In this document: one piece after another, positions 55,669-63,816 of the stretch
Layout: each line of letters begins with the position of its first letter
Numbering within the stretch: the first letter of the stretch is position 1
Assembly (NCBI RefSeq): GCF_000186705.1
Contig: NZ_AEUE01000008.1
Location: forward strand, 186,001 to 250,000
DNA from: Citromicrobium sp. JLT1363
Lineage (GTDB): Bacteria; Pseudomonadota; Alphaproteobacteria; Sphingomonadales; Sphingomonadaceae
DNA length: 64,000 nt
Reading direction: 5' to 3'
The notes under the pieces: generated by a model
Database searches by the model: none
Seen by the model: the letters and a program-made list of their open reading frames with translations, nothing else
Told to the model about the DNA's origin: nothing
Made by a program: the position numbers and the translations under genes

Positions 55669-56912
55669 CAGTCGGCTCCGCTGAGCAGGATGGCCGGGGT
55701 CACACTGCCCGCAGCATTGCCGATCGAACCGATCACTTCGTTCAGGTTCGACAGGCGGCTGTCATAGCAGGCGATCGCATCGCTGGGCATCAGCAGCGGA
55801 TTGGCCGCATCGCGCCCTGCACCGCGCACCAGCTTTTCGATGTCGCGCTCCACCACGATGCTCTGCCCGTTCAGCGGATTGCGCGAGATCAGCACCGCGC
55901 GCCGATCCGACTGCATGTAGGACCCGCCGACGCAGTTCATGGCGACCAGCGCCTGCAGCAGCCGCGTGCCGTAGGGCAGGGAGGTGGTATCCGACCCGAC
56001 GCCGGCGCCCGCATTGTTGTTGGCACCCTTGGTTAGGTTGGACATGAAGACCTTGATCCCCGGAGGCGTCAGCGGGGTGGGGCGGGCCAGTGCGGGATCG
56101 AAACAGCCGCGGCTCGGCACGATCACCCGGTCGCCTGCGGCAATCGCGACGTCGTTCGCGGTCCAGCCACGCGCCAGGCCGGAGAGGTCCAGCTCGATAT
56201 AGGCATCGCCGCGAATGAGGTAGATGCGCTGCACGTCCGCATCGGGGCGAACCCCGCCCGCTGCCCGGATCGCGGTGGCCACGCTGCGCGACACGTTGTC
56301 GTCGCCGCGCACGTCGCCTTCCTTCAGGCCGATCCGGCTTTCCGGGGTCCGTTCCCCGGCGCGCACCGCGCCTTCCATGAACACCGCGCCCGATACCGCG
56401 ACGGGCACGCCCGCCGCCTCGATCAGCGAGAGCGACACGGCATTGCGCAGCGGCCGGACCACACCCGATCGCACGAGTTCCGCGCGGATCGCCTGCTCGG
56501 CTTCGGTGATCGAGCGGCCTGCCAGCATCAGCGGCCGGTGGCCGGGCACCACGATCGTGCCGTTGCTTTCGATCACGTATGTGCCGCCAAGCTCGTCCTC
56601 GTCGCCCAGCAGGCTCAGCGTCAGTCGATCACCCGGAGACAGGGGCGCGGTGCGCGCGAGGAATTCCTCCGGCCGCGCACGGCGCAGCGTGTCGAGTTCG
56701 CGTGGCGCGCGCCAGTCGCAGGTCGGCGCACCGCGCGCGGCCGGCGAGGCCATGACCCAATCGCCTTCGGGATGACCACTGGTGCGAGCCAGGTCCTGGC
56801 CAGGCAGCCAGGCGGAGCCGGAGATGTTGGCCGGGGCAGGGCCCGATACGCAGGCACCCACCGAAGCCGCCATTGCAAGAACGGAAATGCGGCGATTGAA
56901 ATTGAAAGACAT
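55668..56912 (-). CDS. Outer-membrane polysaccharide export protein (Wza type)
   Basis: A 414-residue protein with the Poly_export domain: LSPGDRLTLSLLGDEDELGGTYVIESNGTIVVPG, then SITEAEQAIRAELV, and later SLBB-type segments. The N-terminal signal peptide ends in SVGACVSG, where Cys suggests a lipoprotein as in Wza. The ATG at 56912 follows AGG by 5 nt. First gene of the wza-wzc-wzy unit, with a sigma-54 promoter 38-54 bp upstream and a predicted 27-nt leader. Confidence 0.9.
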   Translation of the reverse strand: MSFNFNRRISVLAMAASVGACVSGPAPANISGSAWLPGQDLARTSGHPEGDWVMASPAARGAPTCDWRAPRELDTLRRARPEEFLARTAPLSPGDRLTLSLLGDEDELGGTYVIESNGTIVVPGHRPLMLAGRSITEAEQAIRAELVRSGVVRPLRNAVSLSLIEAAGVPVAVSGAVFMEGAVRAGERTPESRIGLKEGDVRGDDNVSRSVATAIRAAGGVRPDADVQRIYLIRGDAYIELDLSGLARGWTANDVAIAAGDRVIVPSRGCFDPALARPTPLTPPGIKVFMSNLTKGANNNAGAGVGSDTTSLPYGTRLLQALVAMNCVGGSYMQSDRRAVLISRNPLNGQSIVVERDIEKLVRGAGRDAANPLLMPSDAIACYDSRLSNLNEVIGSIGNAAGSVTPAILLSGAD

Positions 56913-56949
56913 CGAACCTGACCCTCTGGATTGCATTTGGGCCAGGTGT

Positions 56950-56966
56950 TTCAAGGAGCGTGCCAG
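56950..56966 (-). promoter_or_regulatory. Sigma-54 promoter for the wza-wzc-wzy operon
   Basis: On the minus strand this reads CTGGCACGCTCCTTGAA: perfect -24 element, correct spacing, TTGAA at -12. It shares CCTTGAAAC with the wzx promoter. The transcript start is predicted near 56939. Confidence 0.78.
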
Positions 56967-57015
56967 ATGGCGCGCATGGCGGTTTTCGGGCGTTCGGCGC
57001 CGCCGAAGTCTTCGG

Positions 57016-57074
57016 CTTCGCATTTTGCGAAGGGCTATCTTCGCATTTTGCAAAGGTATTTCGCATTATGCTTC
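57016..57074. promoter_or_regulatory. Enhancer-like palindromes between divergent sigma-54 promoters (site 2)
   Basis: CTTCGCATTTTGCGAAG at 57016-57032 is a perfect 7-3-7 palindrome. CTTCGCATTTTGCAAAG (57039-57055) and TTCGCATTATGCTTC (57060-57074) are near copies. Block spacing is 23 and 20 bp, roughly two helical turns. The cluster lies 50-120 bp upstream of the wza promoter and 40-110 bp upstream of the H-NOX promoter, the usual place for NtrC-family activator sites. Confidence 0.78.
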
Positions 57075-57113
57075 GGCCAATGGCCCGGATTTACGCTTTT
57101 CCGCCGCTCGAAA

Positions 57114-57130
57114 CCGGCACGCATCTTGCT
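57114..57130 (+). promoter_or_regulatory. Sigma-54 promoter for the H-NOX/activator operon
   Basis: CCGGCACGCATCTTGCT differs from the consensus YTGGCACGNNNNTTGCW only at the T before GG. The start is predicted near 57141, a 41-nt leader before the TTG at 57182. It implies that the activator controls its own gene. Confidence 0.78.
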
Positions 57131-57181
57131 CCTGTGAATGCGTCCGCGCGCAAGCGCTCTCCGTTGAGACAGGAGCTTCTT

Positions 57182-57715
57182 TTGAAAGGCCTTATATTTT
57201 CAGAACTCATCCGCTTCATGGAAGAGGAGCAAAGTCCGCTATTCGTGGAGCAGGTTATCGCCGCGGCGGATCTGCCGAACGATGCCGCCTTTTCGCGCAT
57301 CGGCGTCTATCCCACAGCGCACGCCCTGCTCCTCGTGGGGGAGGCGTCGAAGCTGTCGGGCGTTCCGGTCGCTGCCTTGTGCGAGGCTTTCGGCTGCTAC
57401 CTGTTCGGGCGCTTCACGATCCTCTATCCCGAGATCATGTCGTCCTACTCCACTGCCGAGAGCCTGCTCGAACATGTGCGCGGCCATATCCACGAGGATG
57501 TGAAGGTGCTCTATCCGGACGCGACCCCGCCCGAAGTGACGACCGAGACGCGCGACGGGCAGTGCATCGTCGAATATCGTTCGCACCGTCCGCTGGCGCA
57601 TATTGCTTGCGGCCTCATCCGGGGATGTCTCGAACACTTCGGCGACGAGCGAAAGATCGAATGGGTCAACTGTAGCGAGAGCGGCGATGCCGCCACATTC
57701 AGGATTGCGGCATAA
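57182..57715 (+). CDS. H-NOX (HNOB) heme-nitric oxide sensor protein
   Basis: A 177-residue cytoplasmic heme protein. It opens MKGLIFSELIRFMEEE, as H-NOX domains do. Aligned to the Thermoanaerobacter protein, the proximal heme ligand is His104 (HIHEDVKVLYPDATPP, ten residues before ATPP as in the model). The propionate-binding YxSxR motif is Tyr132-Ser134-Arg136 (EYRSHRPLA). The distal Tyr needed for O2 binding is replaced by Ile141, so selective NO binding is expected. Translation starts at TTG with AGGAG 6 nt before it. The stop overlaps the next start (TAATG), coupling it to the sigma-54 activator. H-NOX usually pairs with a kinase or a cyclic-di-GMP enzyme; neither is adjacent. Confidence 0.9.
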   Translation: MKGLIFSELIRFMEEEQSPLFVEQVIAAADLPNDAAFSRIGVYPTAHALLLVGEASKLSGVPVAALCEAFGCYLFGRFTILYPEIMSSYSTAESLLEHVRGHIHEDVKVLYPDATPPEVTTETRDGQCIVEYRSHRPLAHIACGLIRGCLEHFGDERKIEWVNCSESGDAATFRIAA

Positions 57716-59133
57716 TGGCAAACTCCGTTCTGATCGTCGAAGACAGCGCCTCCATCGCGCTCGGATACGCGGCGCAGCTGCAAAGTGCCGGACACAAGGT
57801 CGATGTCAGCGAGACACTGGCCGACGCACAGGCGGCCCTGAAGAGGAGCGATTTCGACGTCGTCCTGCTGGACCTGCAATTGCCCGACGGCAATGGAATG
57901 GACCTGATGAAGGCCGGTTCGTCGGGCGACAAACCGGCGCCTGCGTTCATCATCGTCACCGCAGATGGCTCTCTTGCCCGCGCGATCGACGCGATGCGGC
58001 TGGGCGCGTATGATTTCCTGGTCAAGCCGGTGGCGGGCGAGCGATTGCTGACCACGGTGCGCAACGCCGCCGAACGGGGCCGGCCCGCGCGCAAGGCACA
58101 GCCGCCCAAGCCTGCGGACACCGCAAACGGGTATCATGGCTTCATCGGCAAATCGCCTGCCATGCAGCAGGTCTACGACGCGATCGAGAATATCGCGAGT
58201 TCCAAGGCGACAGTCTTCGTCACCGGCGAGAGCGGCACGGGCAAGGAGGTGACTGCCGAAGCGATCCATGCCGCAGGCGCGCGCAGCAATGGCCCCTTCG
58301 TGGCGATCAACTGCGGCGCCATTCCCGAGAGCCTGCTGGAGTCCGAGCTGTTCGGCCATGTGAAAGGTGCCTTCACCGGCGCGGTCGAAAACCGGATCGG
58401 CGCTGCCAAGGCGGCTGATGGCGGCACGCTGTTTCTCGATGAAATCTGCGAAATGGAGCTGAAGCTGCAGGTCAAGCTGCTGCGTTTCCTGCAGACCGCG
58501 ACCGTCCAGCCGGTCGGGTCGAGCAAGGTCGAACCGGTCGATGTGCGGATCGTGTGTGCCACCAATCGGGATCCGATTGCGGAAGTGGCAGCGGGGCGGT
58601 TCCGCGAGGATCTGTTCTATCGCCTGAATGTCATCCCGCTCGAACTCCCGCCGCTGCGCGCGCGCGGAACGGACGTGCAACTGATCGCGGAGCAATTCAT
58701 GGCGCGCTTCGGCAAGGAAGAGGGGCGCGAGATGACCGCGTTGAGCGAGGAAAGCCGCGCCGCGCTGTACGAACATCCATGGCCCGGTAATGTCCGCGAG
58801 CTGCAGAACACCGTCCGCCGCGCTGTGGTCGTCGGGTCGGGTCCGACTCTGGAACTCGCATTGCAGCGGCATCCCGGCACACCCGCCCAGCAGGCGGGCT
58901 CCGCCAGCCATGCCCAACCGGATGCGAGCACGCCGACCCCGCTCGGCGCGGAGCAACAACCTGCGCGGCAGGACGTGTGGGAAGGGATGACGCTGGATCA
59001 GATTGAGCGCATGGCGATTCACGCAGCGATCAAGCGATGCGATGGGAATGTCACCAAGGCGGCGAAGGCGCTCGATGTCAGCCCCTCCACCCTCTATCGC
59101 AAGCTGGAAAAGTGGGGGGCAGCTGTCAATTGA
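57715..59133 (+). CDS. Sigma-54-dependent response regulator (NtrC family)
   Basis: A 472-residue activator with all three NtrC domains. The receiver has acidic residues E9/D10, phosphoacceptor Asp53 (VVLLDLQLPDGNG) and Lys104. The AAA+ domain has Walker A GESGTGKE at 171-178, the sigma-54-contacting GAFTGA at 218-223 and Walker B TLFLDE. A Fis-type helix-turn-helix closes the protein (NVTKAAKALDVSPSTLYRKL). It is coupled to the H-NOX gene and lies beside the exopolysaccharide units that carry sigma-54 promoters, so it is their likely activator. Its kinase is not evident. Confidence 0.93.
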   Translation: MANSVLIVEDSASIALGYAAQLQSAGHKVDVSETLADAQAALKRSDFDVVLLDLQLPDGNGMDLMKAGSSGDKPAPAFIIVTADGSLARAIDAMRLGAYDFLVKPVAGERLLTTVRNAAERGRPARKAQPPKPADTANGYHGFIGKSPAMQQVYDAIENIASSKATVFVTGESGTGKEVTAEAIHAAGARSNGPFVAINCGAIPESLLESELFGHVKGAFTGAVENRIGAAKAADGGTLFLDEICEMELKLQVKLLRFLQTATVQPVGSSKVEPVDVRIVCATNRDPIAEVAAGRFREDLFYRLNVIPLELPPLRARGTDVQLIAEQFMARFGKEEGREMTALSEESRAALYEHPWPGNVRELQNTVRRAVVVGSGPTLELALQRHPGTPAQQAGSASHAQPDASTPTPLGAEQQPARQDVWEGMTLDQIERMAIHAAIKRCDGNVTKAAKALDVSPSTLYRKLEKWGAAVN

Positions 59134-59305
59134 GCGGTCATGGCTTGGCGATAATGCCCCGGATGGCCGCCAACCGGCTTCGCCAATCTCGCGGGTGAGC
59201 GCCTGCTTGCAGGGGAAACCGCCAGAGTTCTGGCGGTAATGACTGCCGGTCTTTCCCAGGTTTTCTATGGACCACCTTTGCGGTCCGCATAAGCCACGGA
59301 AAAGA

Positions 59306-59380
59306 TGGTGGGCGCGGCAAGGATTGAACTTGCGACCCCACCCGTGTGAAGGGTGTGCTCTACCACTGAGCTACGCGCCC
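59306..59380 (-). tRNA. tRNA-Val (anticodon CAC)
   Basis: A complete cloverleaf on the minus strand, 75 nt including an encoded CCA. The acceptor stem is GGGCGCG/CGCGCCC, the D arm GCTC-AGTGGTA-GAGC, and the anticodon stem CACCC/GGGTG with loop TTCACAC giving anticodon CAC. The T arm has GTTCAATCC. The flanks from 59134 and up to 59518 show no gene. Confidence 0.95.
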
Positions 59381-59518
59381 GGCTCACCGTTACCGATAAT
59401 CGCATGGGCCGAAAAAGGCATGGGATCGGAACGGGCCGAGGGGCGCCTTTGCCAATCCTGTCGCTTCAGCGCAAGCGCTTTAATCGGCCAGACCGGCAAC
59501 CCGGCCGATCTGCCCGTA

Positions 59519-61405
59519 TTACCCGGCAGCCAGACGCATGAGCGTGGTCAGCCAGTTGCCCTGGCCCGGCCCGGCAACGGAGCGCTGCACCGCAGTCTTG
59601 GGTTCCGGACAGCCGAGGCAATACACGCTCATGCCGGGGCGTTCCATCAGGCGTTCCATGTCGTGCGCAACGCGGGCGGGGGTCTGCGCCTGCTGGCGCG
59701 CGACCAGGGCGAACAGGTCGCCGCCGGAGCCCCGCGTGTCGCCGCCCAGCATCTGGGCCAGCAATGTCTGGAACTCGTCGGCACCGCCACCCAGGAAGGC
59801 GGCATGCCAGTCGCCGTCTTCCAGTTCGGCCTGCTCGGCCACCCAGGCGAGGGCGGCGTCGAGATCGCCGAACTGGTCCACGAGGCCATTCTGGCGGGCG
59901 GTACCGCCATCCCAGACGCGGCCCTGGCCGATGGCGTCGATCTGCGCAGTGCTCTTCCCGCGCGATTTGGCAACGATCCGCAGGAAGCGGTCGTACCCGT
60001 TTTCGATGGAGGCCTGCAGAATCTGCTCGGTTTCGGGATTGAACCCGGCCACGAAATCGGGCTGTCCCGATAGCGGCGTGGTGGAAACGCCATCGGCGCT
60101 CACGCCCCAGTCGTCCGCCAGCCGTTCGAATGTCGGCAGGACGGCGAAGATGCCGATGGAGCCGGTGATCGTTTCGGGCTCGGCAAAGATGCGGTCGGCG
60201 GGGGTGGAGACCCAGTAGCCGCCGCTGGCCGCAACATTCGCCATGCTGACCGCGACGGGGATGTCCATCGCCTTGTGCCGCAGGATCGCCTCGCGGATCG
60301 CTTCGGACGCCAGCACCGATCCACCGGGCGAATCCACCCGCACGACCAGGCCCTTCAGGTCATCGTCCAGCGCATCGTCGAGCAGCTTGGCAATCCGGTC
60401 CCCCCCGGCGGTGCCGGGCCCGGCGTCCCCGTCCACGATTTCGCCCGCGATGGTGACGACGCCGATCGCATCGCCGCTATCGTCCATCGGATTGTCGTCG
60501 AGCCAGGCCCCAAGCTCGGTTCTGGCGAAGGCGCCGGGCGCCTTGTCGCCCGGATCTTCGCCAGCGATTTCCGCGACGCGCTCTCCGAAGTCGGTCCAGC
60601 TGCCCAGCTTGTCGACGATGCCCGCATCCAGCGCGGCCTCGGCAATGTCGCCGTCGGCGGACTGCACCCATTGCGCCGGGGTCTGTGCCACACGCTCGAT
60701 ATCGATCTTCGGCCGCGCCTTCTTCACCCGCGCCTGCCATTCGCTCCACAGCTCGCCATAGAGCGCCTGCGCGTTCTCGCGCGCGGGCTCAGACATGGAA
60801 TTGCCGAGATAGGGTTCCACCGCGGACTTGTAGGTGCCCACCTTGAACACGCGCGCGTTCACGCCGAGCTTGTCGAGCAGTTCGCCATAATACAGGCGGT
60901 TGCCGCCGGTCCCGGCGATGACCGCGCCGCCCAGCGGATCGAGCCAGACTTCGCTCGCGTGGGCGGCCAGCCGGATGCTGTCGTCTGTGTAGGCGGTGCC
61001 ATAGACCAGCACGGGCTTTTCGGCGGCCGTCACCTTGTCCATCGCCGCGCCGACTTCGCGCAGGTGGACGGCGCCCGCGCCCAGAAATTCGCGCAGGTCC
61101 AGCACGACGGCCTTGATCCGGTCGTCCTCGGCTGCGGTTTCGAGCGCGTGGATCACGTCCTGCACGTCATGCTCGCCAGTGGGCGCTTCTCCGGAGAAAA
61201 GGACGGCGAAGGGATCGAGAGGGGCGGGCTCTTCCACGATGAACCCGTCGAGGTTCATCAGCAGCGCGCCTTCCTTGATCGCCGCGGCATTGGGCCGCGC
61301 GGTCAGAATGGCAAACAGCAGCGCGAAGAACAGCAGCAGGAACACCAGCGAGAGGCCGTCCTTGATCGCGACCAGCAGTTTCCAGACGTTCTTCGCAAAT
61401 TCCAT
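59519..61405 (-). CDS. sppA: Signal peptide peptidase SppA, 67-kDa type
   Basis: A 628-residue membrane-anchored serine protease that degrades cleaved signal peptides. One N-terminal helix (about 17-35) is followed by two tandem S49 domains. The catalytic Lys lies in the first (KVGTYKSAVEPYLGNSMSE) and the catalytic Ser in the second (VRVDSPGGSVLASEAIREAI), as in E. coli SppA. Its length fits the long form. It is the downstream neighbour of the tRNA on the same strand side. Confidence 0.93.
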   Translation of the reverse strand: MEFAKNVWKLLVAIKDGLSLVFLLLFFALLFAILTARPNAAAIKEGALLMNLDGFIVEEPAPLDPFAVLFSGEAPTGEHDVQDVIHALETAAEDDRIKAVVLDLREFLGAGAVHLREVGAAMDKVTAAEKPVLVYGTAYTDDSIRLAAHASEVWLDPLGGAVIAGTGGNRLYYGELLDKLGVNARVFKVGTYKSAVEPYLGNSMSEPARENAQALYGELWSEWQARVKKARPKIDIERVAQTPAQWVQSADGDIAEAALDAGIVDKLGSWTDFGERVAEIAGEDPGDKAPGAFARTELGAWLDDNPMDDSGDAIGVVTIAGEIVDGDAGPGTAGGDRIAKLLDDALDDDLKGLVVRVDSPGGSVLASEAIREAILRHKAMDIPVAVSMANVAASGGYWVSTPADRIFAEPETITGSIGIFAVLPTFERLADDWGVSADGVSTTPLSGQPDFVAGFNPETEQILQASIENGYDRFLRIVAKSRGKSTAQIDAIGQGRVWDGGTARQNGLVDQFGDLDAALAWVAEQAELEDGDWHAAFLGGGADEFQTLLAQMLGGDTRGSGGDLFALVARQQAQTPARVAHDMERLMERPGMSVYCLGCPEPKTAVQRSVAGPGQGNWLTTLMRLAAG

Positions 61406-61507
61406 GAGGCCCGTTTCCCGTAGCTTTTAGCTTCCCATCCCTAAAGGCGCTGAAGGAATGTCGCCAGCCGAATGTGCTTGAGCGACCTACATGGCTCGAC
61501 TAGTGGC

Positions 61508-62566
61508 ATGGCCTCGATGGCTTCCGCAGGATCACCACCCGGCACGGGCTCCGGTCGCTTCCCCGCAGGGGGGCATGCCTTTCCCCATCCCAGTCTGACC
61601 GGCATCGCCCAGCTGGAGCGGCACGAGATCCTGTACCTGCTGCACGAGGCGGAGCAGTGGGTGGAGTTCAACCGCCAGCCGGACAAGCACTGCGATCTTC
61701 TGGCGGGGATGACGATCATCAACGCCTTCTTCGAAAATTCCACGCGCACTCTGCTGAGCTTCGAGATCGCGGGCAAGCGGCTGGGGGCGGACGTGGTCAA
61801 TATGCATGCCGCGCAGTCGAGCGTGAAGAAGGGCGAGACCCTGCTCGATACCGCGATCACACTGAACGCGATGCGCGCCGATGCGATCGTGATCCGGCAC
61901 GGGTCGAGCGGTGCGGTCGATCTGATCGACGGCAAGGTGGACTGCCCGGTGCTCAACGCAGGCGACGGCAGCCACGAACACCCCACCCAGGCGCTGCTCG
62001 ATGCGCTCGCGCTGCGCCATGCGCTCGACGAGCGGGGCGAGGGCGCGGAGGACTTCACCGGACTGGTCGTAACGATCTGCGGCGACATCGCGCATAGCCG
62101 CGTGGCGCGCTCCAACATCCTGTGCCTTCAGGCGCTGGGCGCGAGCGTGCGGGTATGCGCGCCGCCTGCGCTGATGCCTGCGGGAATCGAGATGATGGGC
62201 GCGAAGCCCTACGTCGATTTCGATGCCGCGCTGGACGGGTGCGACGTTGTTATGATGCTGCGCCTTCAGGCCGAACGGATGAGCGGGCAGTTCATCCCCT
62301 CGACCCGCGAATACCATCATCTCTACGGGCTGACGCAGCAGCGGCTGCGCCGCGCCGCGCCCGATGCGCTGGTGATGCATCCCGGCCCGATGAACCGGGG
62401 TGTGGAAATCGACAGCGATGTGGCCGACATGCTCGACCGCTCGATCATCACCCGGCAGGTGGAAATGGGCGTGGCCGTGCGCATGGCGTGCGTCGACGTG
62501 CTGACGCGCCGCGCGCGGCAGTTGCCCGGCTGGGAAAGCCCGCTGGGGCAGGGACAGTGGAAGTGA
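61508..62566 (+). CDS. pyrB: Aspartate carbamoyltransferase catalytic chain
   Basis: Joins carbamoyl phosphate and aspartate in pyrimidine synthesis. The 352 residues contain the carbamoyl-phosphate motif [20 protein letters not shown], the [10 protein letters not shown] motif and [12 protein letters not shown] near the C-terminus. No pyrI regulatory chain is seen; a dihydroorotase-like gene follows within 11 bp, as in ATCases that assemble with a DHOase-like partner. I chose the ATG at 61508; others at 61472 (upstream) and 61517 are possible. Confidence 0.95.
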   Translation: MASMASAGSPPGTGSGRFPAGGHAFPHPSLTGIAQLERHEILYLLHEAEQWVEFNRQPDKHCDLLAGMTIINAFFENSTRTLLSFEIAGKRLGADVVNMHAAQSSVKKGETLLDTAITLNAMRADAIVIRHGSSGAVDLIDGKVDCPVLNAGDGSHEHPTQALLDALALRHALDERGEGAEDFTGLVVTICGDIAHSRVARSNILCLQALGASVRVCAPPALMPAGIEMMGAKPYVDFDAALDGCDVVMMLRLQAERMSGQFIPSTREYHHLYGLTQQRLRRAAPDALVMHPGPMNRGVEIDSDVADMLDRSIITRQVEMGVAVRMACVDVLTRRARQLPGWESPLGQGQWK

Positions 62567-62576
62567 GGGGGCGGCG

Positions 62577-63806
62577 ATGAAGCAGACGCGGCCACTCACC
62601 CTCGCCAACGGCAGGCTGGTCACGCCCGATGGCGTGCGCGATGGCGGCGTTCGTATCGTCGATGGCGCGATTGCCGCGCTCGGCGAGGATGTGGCGCAGG
62701 ACGGCGATGAAATCGTCGACGCAAAAGGCGCGCTGATCGTGCCCGGTCTCGTCGATCTGGGCGTTTTCGCCATCGACAAGCCCGCGTTCCACTTCGGCGG
62801 GATTACCCGTGCGGCGCTGATGCCGGACCAGTCCCCGCCGCTCGATCTGCCGAGCCGCGTCAACTACATCGCCAAAAGCGGCAAGCCCGATCTGTGGGTC
62901 CATCCGCTCGCCGCCGCGACCCGCGGGCTCGGTGGGGAGGAGTTGGGCGAGGTCGCGCTGATGCGCGAGGCCGGCGCGCGCGGCATCGCCACGGGGCGCG
63001 GCTGGATCGCCGATAGCGGCGTGATGCTGCGCGTTCTGCGTTATGCCGCGATGCTCGATCTGGTGGTGGTCTCCCATGCCGAGGATAGCGGGCTGGCGGG
63101 CGATGCGGTGGCCACGGCGGGCGAGATGGCAACGCGGCTGGGCCTCCCCAGCGCCCCTGCCGAGGCCGAGGCGCTGGCCGTGGCCCGCGACATCGCGCTG
63201 GCAGAGATAGCCGGGGCGCGATTGCATTTCAGACAGGTGACCACCGCCGCCGCGCTCGATCTGGTGCGCGGCGCGAAGGCGCGCGGCGTACCTGTGACTG
63301 CCGGGGTCACGCCCGCGCACTTCATGCTGTCGGACCTTGCGATCGGCGACTTTCGCACCTTCGGCAGGCTCTCGCCGCCGCTGCGCAGCGATGACGACCG
63401 GCACGCGGTGGTCGCCGCGATTGCGGACGGCACGATCGACGTGGTCTCCAGCGGACACGATCCGCGCGGGCCGGAGGACAAGCGGCTGCCGTTCAGCGAT
63501 GCCGAGCCGGGCATGGCGGGGGCCGAAACGCTGCTGTCCTGCACGCTGACTCTGGTGCGCGACGGGGTGATCGATCTGCCGCGCGCGTTCGATCTGCTGG
63601 CGGGCGCGCCTGCCCGGCTGCTCGGTGTCGAGGCCGGGACGATCCGCGAAGGCGCCGAAGGCGATATCGCGCTGGTCGATCAGGAAAAACCGTGGGTGGT
63701 GGACCGCCGCAAGATGGAAGCGACCGCCGATAATACGCCCTTCGACGGTCAGCCCATGCAGAGCCGCGTGCTTGGTCTGTGGAAGGGCGGCGTCAAGGTC
63801 GACTGA
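62577..63806 (+). CDS. Dihydroorotase-like PyrC' (metal site degenerate)
   Basis: A 409-residue amidohydrolase-fold protein aligned with class I dihydroorotases. The metal-binding HxH near residue 60 is replaced (VDLGVFAIDKPAF in place of the usual HVHLREPG), the HVST-type His is Gln (HFRQVTT), and the TDHAPH Asp is lost (SSGHDPRGPEDK). Only SHAED and the overall fold remain. It is therefore probably the inactive PyrC' subunit that Pseudomonas-type ATCases need for assembly, and a true pyrC should exist elsewhere. It is in operon with pyrB. Confidence 0.88.
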   Translation: MKQTRPLTLANGRLVTPDGVRDGGVRIVDGAIAALGEDVAQDGDEIVDAKGALIVPGLVDLGVFAIDKPAFHFGGITRAALMPDQSPPLDLPSRVNYIAKSGKPDLWVHPLAAATRGLGGEELGEVALMREAGARGIATGRGWIADSGVMLRVLRYAAMLDLVVVSHAEDSGLAGDAVATAGEMATRLGLPSAPAEAEALAVARDIALAEIAGARLHFRQVTTAAALDLVRGAKARGVPVTAGVTPAHFMLSDLAIGDFRTFGRLSPPLRSDDDRHAVVAAIADGTIDVVSSGHDPRGPEDKRLPFSDAEPGMAGAETLLSCTLTLVRDGVIDLPRAFDLLAGAPARLLGVEAGTIREGAEGDIALVDQEKPWVVDRRKMEATADNTPFDGQPMQSRVLGLWKGGVKVD

Positions 63807-63816
63807 CGCCGCGCGC

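Noticed and set aside
46510-59133. PEP-CTERM/exosortase type polysaccharide locus with PrsK/PrsR control
   Set aside because: The sigma-54 regulator and export genes invite the comparison, but no exosortase, PEP-CTERM sorting tail or PrsK kinase is visible in the window.
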